64,000 nt of DNA from Streptomyces sp. Ncost-T10-10d (GCF_900091955.1 NZ_FMDF01000101.1:1-64000), one strand, 5' to 3'; positions 44,893 through 54,082 are shown, counted from the stretch's first letter. Made by a program: numbers and translations. The notes: a model not told the origin generated them from the sequence alone.

Positions 44893-46347
44893 ATGGCACA
44901 ACGTCCGAGCGTCAAAGGCGTCGCCGACGTCGTTGCGCTCATCGATGGGCTGGGAAAGATCACCGGCCGGGCGCAAGTCATCTGGTTTCTCGTGTTCGGC
45001 GGGCTGTTTCTCGACGCCTATTCGAATGCCGCACTGAGCGCCGGTCTGGGACCGATGACGTCCCAGATGGAGCTGACCAGCACCCAGGTCTCGATCCTCA
45101 CGGCCACCGCTCCGGCCCTGGCGATCATCTTCAACCCGGTCGGCGGCTGGCTCGCCACCCGGATCGGCCGCGTCCCCCCGCTGCTCATCGCCAAGGTGTT
45201 CGCCATCGCGGGCGCCCTGCTCGCCGCCTTCGCCGGTGACTTCACCGTCGTCTGGTTCGGCCGGGTCCTGGTGGGTGTCGCGTACGGCATCGACTTCGCG
45301 GTCGCCATGGCGCTGCTCGCCGAGTACACCCCCGCGAAGCTGGGCGGCCGGCTGAACCTGTGGCAGGCGGTCTGGTACGTCGCCACCACCAGCAACCTCG
45401 CGCTCGCCCTGCTCTTCTTCAACCTGGACGTCGGTGCGGACATCTGGCGCTGGTCGGTCGGCTCGGCCGCGATCGTCGCCGCCACGCTGCTCGTGGGCCA
45501 GTGGCTGATGCTCAAGGAGAGCCCCACCTGGCTGGCGAGCAAGGGCCGTCTGGACGAGGCGGTCGTCAATCTGGACAGGATCTACAAGATCAAGGCCGTC
45601 GCCGGCAACCCCGACGAGGCGACCCGCGCCGCCACCGAGGCGCCCGCCATCGGGTTCCGCCAGGCCGGACTGCTCTTCAAGGGCGAGTACCTGCCGCGCA
45701 CGGTCCTCTCCTCGGTGATATCGCTCGGTCAGTCGATGCAGTACTTCGCGGTCGGCTGGTACCTCCCGCTGATCAGCCTGACGATCTTCGGTGAGAGCTT
45801 CGAGAAGGCCACCATCGGCTCGATGGTCTTCAACGCCTTCGGTATCGCGGGCGGGCTCCTCTCCGCGTACTTCGGTCGCCGGCTCGGACTGCGGCTCAGT
45901 TCCGCCGCCGGTTTCGCCGGGGTCTTCGTCGCCCTGCTCGCCATGGGGCTGACCTTCGAGAAGGTGCCCACCGCCGTGGCGTTCCTGCTGCCGGTCCTGT
46001 TCATCCTCTGCCATTCCTCGGGCCCCGGCGCCAACGGCAAGTCCATCGCCGCGCTCTCCTACAGCAGCGATGTCCGTGCGCTCGGCACCGGTGTCACCGG
46101 GATGGTCGGCAGCTTCGGCAGTGTCGTCGGGCTGTATGTCTTCCCGCAGATCAAGGACTCGCTCGGGCTCGCCGACACCTTCCTGGTGCTCTCCGTCGTA
46201 CCGCTGCTCGGCCTGATCACCTGTCTGGCGATCAAGTGGGACCCGACGAAGGCCGCTTCGCCCGACGAGGTGGCCGGGCAGGACCGTGCCGCGCCCGGCG
46301 CCCGGACCGGCTCGACGCAATCCGCGAAGTCCGTGACCGCGCGCTGA
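44893..46347 (+). CDS. MFS transporter
   Basis: A 484-residue major-facilitator protein with about 12 helices. Family motifs are PVGGWLATRIGRVPPLLIAK (motif A-like) and GRVLVGVAYGIDFAVAMALLAEYTP, as in the sugar-porter/inositol type, but there is no aquaglyceroporin in this operon. It is probably the uptake step for the substrate phosphorylated by the next gene. ATG 44893 is preferred over an upstream frame because GAAGGCGG lies a few bases before it. The C-terminus (DPTKAASPDEVAGQDRAAPG) is cytosolic and disordered. Confidence 0.88.
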   Translation: MAQRPSVKGVADVVALIDGLGKITGRAQVIWFLVFGGLFLDAYSNAALSAGLGPMTSQMELTSTQVSILTATAPALAIIFNPVGGWLATRIGRVPPLLIAKVFAIAGALLAAFAGDFTVVWFGRVLVGVAYGIDFAVAMALLAEYTPAKLGGRLNLWQAVWYVATTSNLALALLFFNLDVGADIWRWSVGSAAIVAATLLVGQWLMLKESPTWLASKGRLDEAVVNLDRIYKIKAVAGNPDEATRAATEAPAIGFRQAGLLFKGEYLPRTVLSSVISLGQSMQYFAVGWYLPLISLTIFGESFEKATIGSMVFNAFGIAGGLLSAYFGRRLGLRLSSAAGFAGVFVALLAMGLTFEKVPTAVAFLLPVLFILCHSSGPGANGKSIAALSYSSDVRALGTGVTGMVGSFGSVVGLYVFPQIKDSLGLADTFLVLSVVPLLGLITCLAIKWDPTKAASPDEVAGQDRAAPGARTGSTQSAKSVTAR

Positions 46348-46438
46348 CCGGCCGCCGGACCTGTCGCATCACACGATGGTCCTCTCCCCTTCCGTATCCC
46401 TCCACACAGCTCGCGATGCTCGCAATGAAAGGGCTGCA

Positions 46439-48016
46439 ATGACGCAGACGTTCCCCGGCGCCGCCCCACGGCGCGGTGTGCTGTCCATCGACGAGGGCAC
46501 CACGGGCACCAGGGCCGGAGTCGTCCTCGACTCGGGCGCCACCCACGAGGTGTTCTACCGGTCGATCAAGGTCAGCCATCCGGACGACCTCTCGGTCGAG
46601 CAGGATCCGATGGAGATCTGGACCGCCACCGTCGAGGTGGCGCGCCGGGCCGTCGGCCGGGCCCGCGAGGAGGGCATCGGGATCACCGCGGTCGCGCTCT
46701 CCACCCAGCGGGCCACCGCGATGCTGTGGGACCGGGTCAGCGGGCGGCCGTTGCTGCCCGCGGTGGTGTGGCAGGACCGGCGGTACGCGACCGAGCTCAC
46801 CGCGTACGAAGCCGAGTGGGACGCCGCCCTGCTGGCCCGTCAGGGCCGGCCGGTCGGCGCCCGCGCCCCGTTCCTCTGGGCCGCCCGGCAGATCGCCGCA
46901 CACCCGGAGGTGGCCGCCGCCCACCGCGAGGGCCGGCTGCTCTTCGGCACCGTAGACACGTGGCTGATCTGGCGCCTCACCGGCGGCGCCGTGCACGCGA
47001 CCACACCGACCAATGCCGCATCCACCGGCGGCTATCTACTGGAGCGGCACGCCTGGGACGAGGAGTGGATCAGCCACCTCGGCTTCCCCCTCGACCTGCT
47101 GCCGGAACTCCGCTCCGACGACGCCGGATTCGGTACGACCGACCCTGCCGCCCTCGGGATCGCCGTCCCGCTGGCCGCCTCCATGGGCGACCAGCACGCC
47201 GCACTCGTCGCGCTCGGCGGCCTCGCCGCCGGGCAGGGCATGTGCGTGTACGGGACCGGTGCCTTCGTCGACGCGGCGACCGGCACCACGCCCGCCCTGC
47301 CCAGGCCGGACATCTCCGGGGTGCTCGCCCAGCCCGGCCGGCGGCAGGGCGACATCAGCCACTACAGCCTGGAGGCGTACACCTCCACGGCGGGTTCGGC
47401 GCTGCGCTGGCTCTGCGACGACCTGGGGCTGTTCGCATCGCCGAAGGAGCTCGGTGAGGAGGCGGGCCGGGTCCCCACCCGGCCGGGCCGCACCCCGCGT
47501 TTCGTCCCGGCACTCGCCGGGGTCCGTACGCCGGTCTGGCACCCGGAGGCCACCGCCTCCCTCACCGGGCTCACCCTCGCCACCACCCGCGCCGATCTCG
47601 CGCGCGCCGTGCTGGACGGGATCGCGCACTCGGTGTGCGACCTGATCGACGGGGTCGCCGACACCATGGGCACGCCGTTCACCCGGCTCCGGGTCGGCGG
47701 CGGCGTCTCCGGCAGCGACCCCCTCATGCGGATCCAGGCCGACCTGACCGGCCTGCCGCTGGAGCGGGTCTCCGACTCCGCGACCGCCAGCCTGCGCGGC
47801 ACCGCCTATCTGGCCGGTGTCGCCCAGGGCCTGTGGTCCTCGCTGGAAGAGGTCGTCGAGGCGCAGCCGCACGGCCGGGTCTTCGAGCCGTCGATCCCGG
47901 CGGCCGAGCGCGCCGAGCAGCGGGCCGCCTGGCGCGACGTGCTGATCGCCCACCTGAACGACCCCGCACTGCTCCCTCCGAAGGATCCCGCACCCAAGCC
48001 TCACACCCCCCATTGA
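46439..48016 (+). CDS. FGGY-family carbohydrate/polyol kinase
   Basis: A 525-residue FGGY kinase closest in look to glycerol kinases: the GVLSIDEGTTGTRAGVVLDSGA phosphate loop, VWQDRRYATE, GTVDTWLIWRLTGG with the substrate Asp, GYLLERHAWDEEWISHLGFP, AASMGDQHAALVALGG (GDQ), YGTGAFV and GGGVSGSDPLMRIQADLTGLP. The GlpK FBP-inhibition loop is not obvious. It follows the MFS gene by 91 bp, with GAAAGG before ATG 46439. Glycerol, a tetritol or an alkyl-glycerol are candidate substrates. Confidence 0.88.
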   Translation: MTQTFPGAAPRRGVLSIDEGTTGTRAGVVLDSGATHEVFYRSIKVSHPDDLSVEQDPMEIWTATVEVARRAVGRAREEGIGITAVALSTQRATAMLWDRVSGRPLLPAVVWQDRRYATELTAYEAEWDAALLARQGRPVGARAPFLWAARQIAAHPEVAAAHREGRLLFGTVDTWLIWRLTGGAVHATTPTNAASTGGYLLERHAWDEEWISHLGFPLDLLPELRSDDAGFGTTDPAALGIAVPLAASMGDQHAALVALGGLAAGQGMCVYGTGAFVDAATGTTPALPRPDISGVLAQPGRRQGDISHYSLEAYTSTAGSALRWLCDDLGLFASPKELGEEAGRVPTRPGRTPRFVPALAGVRTPVWHPEATASLTGLTLATTRADLARAVLDGIAHSVCDLIDGVADTMGTPFTRLRVGGGVSGSDPLMRIQADLTGLPLERVSDSATASLRGTAYLAGVAQGLWSSLEEVVEAQPHGRVFEPSIPAAERAEQRAAWRDVLIAHLNDPALLPPKDPAPKPHTPH

Positions 48017-48091
48017 CGGCCCCTCACCGTCGCACTGGCGCCCCGTACCCGACTACGCGGCCGCCGCACCGAAACACCAGGAGTTGATGTT

Positions 48092-49765
48092 GTGATCACC
48101 ATGCCCGCCCGGAAACCGCGGCGAAGCGCCGCGGCGACCCGCCGAACGCCACTGCTGCTCGACCGGGCAGCCCTCAAGCGCCGGCTGGCCGACGACACGT
48201 ACGACGTGCTCGTCATCGGCGGCGGCATCACCGGGGCGTACGCCGTGCTCGACGCGGCCTCGCGCGGGCTGCGCGTGGCGCTGATCGAGAAGGACGACTT
48301 CGCATCCGGGACGTCGTCGAAGTCCTCGAAGATGGTGCACGGCGGCCTGCGCTACATCGAGCAGGGCAACGTCAACCTGGTCCGCCACTCGCTCCTGGAG
48401 CGTCACCGCTTCCGCAAGAACGCCCCGCATCTGGTGCACCGGCTGCCGTTCCTCTTCCCGATCCTGGAGAAGGAGGGCATCTTCGACGCCCGCCTCGCCA
48501 AGGGCTTCGAGGGTCTGCTGTGGACGTACGACCTGGTCGGCGGCTGGCGGATCGGCAAGCTCCACCAGCGGCTCACCGTCCCCGAGGTCCTCGCGCAGGC
48601 GCCGACGCTGCGCGCGGAGAACCTCAAGGGCGGGCTGATGTACTTCGACGCCCGTACCGATGACGCCCGGCTCGTCCTCACCATCGTCCGCACCGCCGCC
48701 GCGCTCGGTGCGACGGTGCTCAACGGCGCCAGGGCCGAGGGCCTGCTGATGCAGATGGGCAAGGTGGCCGGCGCCCGGGTCTCGGCGGACGGCGACACCC
48801 TCGACATCCGCTCGCGGGCCGTCGTCAACGCCACCGGGGTGTGGACCGACGAGCTCGACGCGAAGGCGGACGACGGCCACAAGCCGCAGGTGCGGCCCGC
48901 CAAGGGCGCCCACATCGTGGTGCCGTGGGACAAGGTCCGGATCAACTGCACGGTCACCGTGCCGATCCCCGGCCGGGCCCGCCGCGCGACCTGCACCCGC
49001 TGGGGCAACAGCGTCGTGCTGGGCACCACCGACGAGGACTACCAGGGCTCCCCCGACGATGTGCACTGCACCCGCGAGGAGATGGACTTCCTGCTGGAGG
49101 GCGCCAACACCGCCTTCGAGGGGAAGCTCACCCCGGACGACGTGGTCGGTTCCATCGGCGGTCTGCGTCCGCTGGTCGGCGGCAAGGAGGGCGCCACACT
49201 CGACATGCGCCGCGACCACCACATCACCGTCGGCCGCACCGGCATGGTGACGGTGACCGGTGGCAAGCTCACCACCAGCCGGCACATGGGCGAACTCGTC
49301 ATCGACAAGGTGATGACGGTCCTCGGCCGCAAGGGGAAGAGTCGCACCACCGACCTTCCGCTGCTCGGCGGCGCCGGTTACGACGCGGAGGCCGTCGCCG
49401 CGTCCGGTGGCATCGCCGCCCATCTCGGCGAGCGCTTCGGCACCGAGGCCCGGTTCGTCGGCGACCTGATCCAGGACGACCCCGCACTGGCCGAGCCGAT
49501 CGTCGCGGGACTCCCGTACACCAAGGCCGAGGTCGTCTACGCGGCCCGTGCCGAACTGGCCCGCTCGGTCGACGACGTGCTCTCCCGCCGGATGCGCGCC
49601 CGACTGTTCGCCCGGGACGCGTCCGCCGCCGCCGCCGAGGCCGTCGGCGCGATCCTCGGCCGGGAACTGAACCTCACCCAGGCCGAGGTGGAGCGTTCGG
49701 TCTCCGAGTACCTCGCAGCCGTCCATCACGAAAAGTCCGTACTCCTCGAAGGGGCAGCAGCATGA
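48092..49765 (+). CDS. FAD-dependent glycerol-3-phosphate dehydrogenase-like protein
   Basis: A 557-residue GlpD-type flavoprotein. The FAD motif DVLVIGGGITGAYAVLDAASRGLRVALIEKDDFASGTSSKSSKMVHGGLRYIEQGN is well conserved, as is VVNATGVWTDEL and a C-terminal DAO_C domain. GlpD oxidises sn-glycerol 3-phosphate to DHAP with quinone reduction at the membrane. Related enzymes (for example EryB) oxidise other polyol phosphates, so substrate specificity is open. GTG 48092 lies 8 bp after AGGAG. Its stop overlaps the next ATG (ATGA). Confidence 0.9.
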   Translation: MITMPARKPRRSAAATRRTPLLLDRAALKRRLADDTYDVLVIGGGITGAYAVLDAASRGLRVALIEKDDFASGTSSKSSKMVHGGLRYIEQGNVNLVRHSLLERHRFRKNAPHLVHRLPFLFPILEKEGIFDARLAKGFEGLLWTYDLVGGWRIGKLHQRLTVPEVLAQAPTLRAENLKGGLMYFDARTDDARLVLTIVRTAAALGATVLNGARAEGLLMQMGKVAGARVSADGDTLDIRSRAVVNATGVWTDELDAKADDGHKPQVRPAKGAHIVVPWDKVRINCTVTVPIPGRARRATCTRWGNSVVLGTTDEDYQGSPDDVHCTREEMDFLLEGANTAFEGKLTPDDVVGSIGGLRPLVGGKEGATLDMRRDHHITVGRTGMVTVTGGKLTTSRHMGELVIDKVMTVLGRKGKSRTTDLPLLGGAGYDAEAVAASGGIAAHLGERFGTEARFVGDLIQDDPALAEPIVAGLPYTKAEVVYAARAELARSVDDVLSRRMRARLFARDASAAAAEAVGAILGRELNLTQAEVERSVSEYLAAVHHEKSVLLEGAAA

Positions 49766-51315
49766 TCAGCCGTCAGACCATCACCCACCCGTTCAACCGG
49801 GGCAACTACACGATCGGCGCTCCCAGCTTCGCCAAGTGGGCGCAGAACACCCCGATCGGCGACGGCGAGGCCGCCCTCCAGGTGAACCCGGTCGAGGTCC
49901 CCGAGGCCGTGGTCGAGGCGTTGCGCGAGGCCGCGCACGCGGTGCACACCTCCCGCGACGAAGTCGTCACCCGGACCCGTGACTGGTGGGCCGGCTCGAT
50001 GATCGGCGAGACCGAGGGCCGTCCGGCGACGCCGGACGCCGTGATCGTCGAGGCGGCCGACGCCGACCAGGTCGCGGCCGTGCTGCGGATCTGCCACGAG
50101 GCCGGCATCCCGGTCACCCCGTCCGCGGGACGTTCCAACGTCACGGGCGCGGCGCTCCCCGTCTTCGGCGGCGTCGTCCTGGACGTCTGCGGACTGAACC
50201 GCATCACCGGCTTCGACGCCGAGTCGAACATCGTGGACGTCCAGGCCGGCATGTTCGGCGACCTCTTCGAGAAGCAGCTCCAGGAGGAGTACGGCGTCAC
50301 CACCGGCCACTGGCCGTCGGCCTTCGCCGTGTCCACGGTCGGCGGCTGGATCGCCTGCCGCGGCGCCGGTCAGCTCTCCACGCGTTACGGCAAGATCGAG
50401 GACATGGTCGTCGGCGTCGACGTCGTGCACGCGGACGGTACGCGTGCCACGTACGGTGACTACGCCCGAGCCGCGGTCGGCCCGGACCTGCGCCAGCTGT
50501 TCGTCGGCTCCGAGGGCACGCTCGGTGTGATCGTCTCGGCGCGGCTGCGCGTCCACCCGCTGCCGGAGTACGCGAACGCCGTCGCGTTCGGCTTCAAGAC
50601 CTTCGCGGAGGGCCTGGACGCCTGCCGCAAGATCATGCAGCGCGGTGCGACCCCGGCCGTTCTGCGGCTGTACGACACCCTGGAGTCCGGCACCCACTTC
50701 GGCCACCCCGAGACCAACCTGCTGCTCGTCGCCGACGAGGGCGACCCGGCCATCGTCGACGCCTCGATCAAGGTGGCGACCGAGGTCTGCGGGGCGTACG
50801 GCCCCGAGCTGGACAGCAAGGCGGTCTTCGAGCGCTGGCTGGACGAACGGATGCTGGTCGGCAAGTCCGCCGACGGCTTCAAGCCCGGTCCGGGCTTCGT
50901 CGCCGACACCCTGGAGATGGCCGCGTCCTGGACCGACCTCCCAGTCATCTACGACGAGGTGGTCGCCGCGATCCAGTCGGTGCCCGGCACCCTGGCCGCC
51001 TCGGCCCACCAGTCCCACGCGTACACCGACGGCGCCTGCGTCTACTTCTCGCTGCGCGGCGACGTGGCGCCCGAGTCGCGCCGCGACTGGTACCGCTCGG
51101 TGTGGGACGCGGCCAACGCCGTACTCATCGAGCACGCGGCGGCGCTCAGCCACCACCACGGCTGCGGTCTGCTGCGCGGCCCCTACCTGGAGGAGTCCCT
51201 CGGGGCGGGCTTCGCGACGTTCGTCGCGGTGAAGAAGGCCCTGGACCCGGCCGGCATTCTCAACCCTGGCAAACTGGGCCTTCCCAGCCGATTCGGTACG
51301 TCCCCGTTGAACTGA
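49762..51315 (+). CDS. FAD-binding oxidase resembling alkyl-DHAP synthase
   Basis: A 517-residue FAD_binding_4 enzyme. AGRSNVTGAALPVFGGVVLDVCGLNRI and FAVSTVGGWIACRGAGQLSTRYGKIEDMVVGV match the alkylglycerone-phosphate synthase pattern rather than the general lactate-oxidase pattern. The C-terminus keeps SHHHGCGLLRG, the His triad, and YTDGACVYFSLRGD, where the catalytic Tyr of AGPS is expected. AGPS swaps an acyl for an alkyl group on DHAP; placed after a GlpD-like enzyme, an alkyl-DHAP substrate or product is plausible. It overlaps glpD-like by 4 bp. Confidence 0.88.
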   Translation: MISRQTITHPFNRGNYTIGAPSFAKWAQNTPIGDGEAALQVNPVEVPEAVVEALREAAHAVHTSRDEVVTRTRDWWAGSMIGETEGRPATPDAVIVEAADADQVAAVLRICHEAGIPVTPSAGRSNVTGAALPVFGGVVLDVCGLNRITGFDAESNIVDVQAGMFGDLFEKQLQEEYGVTTGHWPSAFAVSTVGGWIACRGAGQLSTRYGKIEDMVVGVDVVHADGTRATYGDYARAAVGPDLRQLFVGSEGTLGVIVSARLRVHPLPEYANAVAFGFKTFAEGLDACRKIMQRGATPAVLRLYDTLESGTHFGHPETNLLLVADEGDPAIVDASIKVATEVCGAYGPELDSKAVFERWLDERMLVGKSADGFKPGPGFVADTLEMAASWTDLPVIYDEVVAAIQSVPGTLAASAHQSHAYTDGACVYFSLRGDVAPESRRDWYRSVWDAANAVLIEHAAALSHHHGCGLLRGPYLEESLGAGFATFVAVKKALDPAGILNPGKLGLPSRFGTSPLN

Positions 51316-51358
51316 CGTCAGCAGTCACGAACCCTCCTTCTCCAGGCAGGCCCTTGCC

Positions 51359-52018
51359 ATGACCCCTTCCCCGTCCCGGTCCGGTGCCGCACTCGACCCC
51401 CGGCTCGCCTCGGCCTTCGCCGAGGTGCCGGTCGTCGCGTCGGTCGTCGGCACCCAGCCGCTGCGGCAGTTCCTGACCGCACCGGCGAAGGTGTGCATCC
51501 TCGCGTCGCTCGCGGTGGGGCAGCTGCCCCAGGTGGTGCCGGCGCTGGGCCGGGCGGGGAAGACCGTGTTCGTGAACGTGGACAGCAGCCCCGGTCTGGC
51601 TCAGGACCGGGGCGCGCTGGAGTTCATCAAGAACATGGGCGCGCACGGCGTGGTCAGCACCCGGCTCTCCCTCATAGAGAAGGGCCGCCCGCTCGGCCTG
51701 CTGACGATGATGAAGGTGTTCGTCACCGACCGGTCCAATCTTCGCCGCTCCACGGACGCCATCTCGCGCGGGGCACCGGACCTGGTCGAGATCATGCCCG
51801 CCCCGATCGTCGCCCGGATGAGCGCGCAGGCACAGCGCGCGATGTCCCCGTCGGTCGCCGCCGGCTTCGTGGAAACCGCCGCGGACGTGGCGCTCGCGCT
51901 GGCCCTCGGGTCGGCCGCGGCCGCCACGTCCGACCCCCGCCTCTGGCACCTGCGCCGGGACCAGCTGCCACCGGTCCCGCCCGCCGCCCTGAAGAGGCCC
52001 GCCACACCCCAGGAGTGA
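51359..52018 (+). CDS. glpP: GlpP-family glycerol-3-phosphate-responsive antiterminator
   Basis: A 219-residue GlpP-type (PF04309) protein. The barrel core is complete: VVASVVGTQPLRQFLTAPAKVCILASLAVGQLPQVV, then KTVFVNVDSSPGLAQDRGALEFIKNMGAHGVVSTRLSLI and LLTMMKVFVTDRSNLRRSTDAISRGAPDLVEIMPAPIVARM. In Bacillus GlpP, with glycerol 3-phosphate bound, keeps polymerase going through a leader terminator. It has a ~30-residue extra N-terminus and a longer C-terminus. It is encoded inside the operon whose leader carries a terminator hairpin, which implies feedback control. Confidence 0.88.
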   Translation: MTPSPSRSGAALDPRLASAFAEVPVVASVVGTQPLRQFLTAPAKVCILASLAVGQLPQVVPALGRAGKTVFVNVDSSPGLAQDRGALEFIKNMGAHGVVSTRLSLIEKGRPLGLLTMMKVFVTDRSNLRRSTDAISRGAPDLVEIMPAPIVARMSAQAQRAMSPSVAAGFVETAADVALALALGSAAAATSDPRLWHLRRDQLPPVPPAALKRPATPQE

Positions 52019-52025
52019 TCCCCCC

Positions 52026-52328
52026 ATGACATATGTGGTCGTTGCCCGCTACCGCACCGAGGCCGGCGAGGAAGACACCGTCCTTCCCCTCCTCGACACG
52101 ATGGCCGCCGCCTCCCGCGAGGAGCCGGGCAATCTCGCCTACCGGGTCCACCAGGGCATCGAGGACCCGCAGACGATCGTGCTGTACGAGGAGTACGCCT
52201 CCGAGGCCGACTTCACCGCGCACTGCGCAACCCCGCACTTCCAGGAGATCGTGCTCGGCAAGGTCGTCCCGCTGCTGGAGAGCCGCGACGTGCTGCGCTG
52301 CGCTCCGCGTGCACAGGTGCAGTCGTGA
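52026..52328 (+). CDS. ABM-fold monooxygenase-like protein
   Basis: A 100-residue dimeric alpha+beta (ABM/YgiN) domain: TYVVVARYRTEAGEEDTVLPLLDTMAAASREEPGNLAYRVHQGIEDPQTIVLYEEYASEADFTAHCATPHFQEIV. YgiN relatives are putative quinol monooxygenases. Here it could protect or tune quinones used by the flavin enzymes. ATG 52026 lies 7 bp after the GlpP stop, and its stop overlaps the ADH start (GTGA). Confidence 0.88.
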   Translation: MTYVVVARYRTEAGEEDTVLPLLDTMAAASREEPGNLAYRVHQGIEDPQTIVLYEEYASEADFTAHCATPHFQEIVLGKVVPLLESRDVLRCAPRAQVQS

Positions 52329-53464
52329 AAACCCGTGCCGCGGTCCTGCGCGGGATATCGACCGCCCGCCCCTACTCCGGTACCCGCCCGGTCGAGGTGG
52401 AGGAACTGGAGCTGGGCGCCCCGCGCGAGGGCGAGGTGCTGGTCCGTATCGCGGCCGCCTCGCTCTGCCACTCGGACCTCTCGGTGGTCAACGGCGACCG
52501 GGTCCGCCCGCTGCCGATGGCCCTGGGCCACGAGGCGGTGGGCGTCGTCCAGGAGACCGGACCGGGCGTCGGCCGTGTCTCCCCCGGCGACCATGTGGCC
52601 CTCGTCTTCGTGCCCAGCTGCGGTTTCTGCGGCAACTGTGCGGCAGGCCGCCCGGCCCTGTGCGCGCAGGCAGCGGCGGCGAACGGCTCGGGCGCGCTGC
52701 TGCACGGCCCGTCGCTGCTGACCGACGCCTCCGGCAACCGGGTCCACCACCAGTTGGGTGTCTCCGCGTTCTCCGAACACGCGGTGCTGGCCCAGGAGTC
52801 GGTGGTCCCGATCCCCAAGGACATCCCGTTCACCGTCGCGTCGATGTTCGGCTGCGCGGTCCTGACGGGCGCCGGTGCCGTCATCAACACGGCGGCCCTG
52901 CGCCCCGGCCAGTCGACGGTGGTCTACGGCCTGGGCGGCGTGGGCCTCTCCGCGGTCCTGGGCGCCCGCGCGGCAGGGGCGTATCCGATCATCGCGGTCG
53001 ACCCGGTCCAGGAGAAGCGCGACCTGGCCGTCCGGCTGGGTGCGACCCATGCGTACGCCCCCGGCGACGCGATCGAGACCATCCTTGAACTCACCTCGGG
53101 TGGAGCCGAGTTGGCAGTGGAGGCGGTGGGCAGTCCCAAGGTCATGGCCGCGTGCCTGACGGTCGTGGCCCGGGGCGGCAGGGTCGTCTCGGTGGGCCTT
53201 CCCGCCCCCGACCGGGTGCTGGAGGTCCCGGCTCTGGCGTTCGCGGGCGAGGGCAAGTCCCTGCTGGGCTCGTACATGGGCGACGCGGTCCCGCGCCGCG
53301 ACATTCCCAGGTTCCTGGACCTGTGGCGGGCGGGCCTGATGCCGGTGGAACAGATGCACACGGGCACGCTTCCGCTGGCCGACATCAACGCGGCGATGGA
53401 GGAGCTGGCTTCGGGCCGGGCGATCCGCCAGGTCATCGACACGTCGGGAATGCTGAACGCCTGA
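52325..53464 (+). CDS. Zinc-dependent medium-chain alcohol dehydrogenase
   Basis: A 379-residue MDR dehydrogenase. Catalytic zinc ligands are in AASLCHSDLSVV and GHEAVGVV; the structural zinc loop CGFCGNCAAGRPALC has the four-Cys spacing. The NAD(P) Rossmann motif is VYGLGGVGLSAVLGARAAG. It would oxidise an alcohol to an aldehyde, possibly one released in the operon's pathway. GTG 52325 overlaps the preceding stop. A terminator hairpin follows. Confidence 0.92.
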   Translation: MKTRAAVLRGISTARPYSGTRPVEVEELELGAPREGEVLVRIAAASLCHSDLSVVNGDRVRPLPMALGHEAVGVVQETGPGVGRVSPGDHVALVFVPSCGFCGNCAAGRPALCAQAAAANGSGALLHGPSLLTDASGNRVHHQLGVSAFSEHAVLAQESVVPIPKDIPFTVASMFGCAVLTGAGAVINTAALRPGQSTVVYGLGGVGLSAVLGARAAGAYPIIAVDPVQEKRDLAVRLGATHAYAPGDAIETILELTSGGAELAVEAVGSPKVMAACLTVVARGGRVVSVGLPAPDRVLEVPALAFAGEGKSLLGSYMGDAVPRRDIPRFLDLWRAGLMPVEQMHTGTLPLADINAAMEELASGRAIRQVIDTSGMLNA

Positions 53465-53483
53465 CGCGTCGCCCGGAATCCGT

Positions 53484-53516
53484 TGACGGCGCCCCTGGGC
53501 CGCAGGGGCGCCGTCA
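53484..53516 (+). terminator. Terminator of the GlpP-type operon
   Basis: A perfect 14-bp stem (53484-53497 with 53503-53516) and a 5-nt loop lie 20 bp beyond the ADH stop. Confidence 0.88.
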
Positions 53517-53551
53517 GTATCCGCCTGCGGCATCCGGGGACATGCGACATG

Positions 53552-53977
53552 TCATTCGGGCCGCTTGTTCGCGTCATTCGCACCGGTGGGCGCATGCCGT
53601 ACGGCGACCTTGCGACGGTTGATGCGCCACCCCCTCTCACCACGCACGACCACGTCCTCGTACGTCACACTTCCGCTCGTACCGTCCGCCTTGATTCCGA
53701 TCCCCTTGGACCGGGCGCGCACCTGATCGTCGCCGACCTCGGTGAGGACGACGTTGGTGACGTGATGACTGACGAGGCCGCGTCGCCCCATCGCCCTGGC
53801 CGCGTCCCGGAAGGCCTCCAGCCCGTGCATCGATCCGTGGCCCAGGTCAGAGGCGTCGTAGACGAGGTCGGCGGTGAACAGCTCGTCCAGTCGGTCGAGT
53901 TCACCGTCATCGACCAGGTGCCATTGCAGGGCGATCAGTTCATTGATGGCCAGGCGGTCCTCGGCTCCGAGTGTCAT
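53552..53977 (-). CDS. SnoaL-like nuclear-transport-factor-2 protein
   Basis: A 141-residue NTF2-fold protein: AEDRLAINELIALQWHLVDDGELDRLDELFTADLVYDASDLGHGSMHGLEAFRDAARAM is the typical start, with the SHHVTNVVLTEVGDDQVRARSKGIGI sheet. Such proteins are often aromatic-polyketide cyclases or dehydratases; no cluster of that kind is adjacent. The region just upstream (54020-54038) has inverted arms TACGGG and CCCGTA that may be an operator. Confidence 0.88.
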   Translation of the reverse strand: MTLGAEDRLAINELIALQWHLVDDGELDRLDELFTADLVYDASDLGHGSMHGLEAFRDAARAMGRRGLVSHHVTNVVLTEVGDDQVRARSKGIGIKADGTSGSVTYEDVVVRGERGWRINRRKVAVRHAPTGANDANKRPE

Positions 53978-54082
53978 GCGCCGGTCCTTTCGTGAGATCT
54001 CGCGACGGTTCGGCAGTTATACGGGGAGATCTCCCGTACGGCCCGGCAATGCAGCGGTCCTGCCACCGTGGGCTCGGGGAGT

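Noticed and set aside
43570-46320. A 916-codon open frame opposite the amidase and MFS genes
   Set aside because: Opposite-strand shadow of GC-rich coding DNA; the two real genes are clear.
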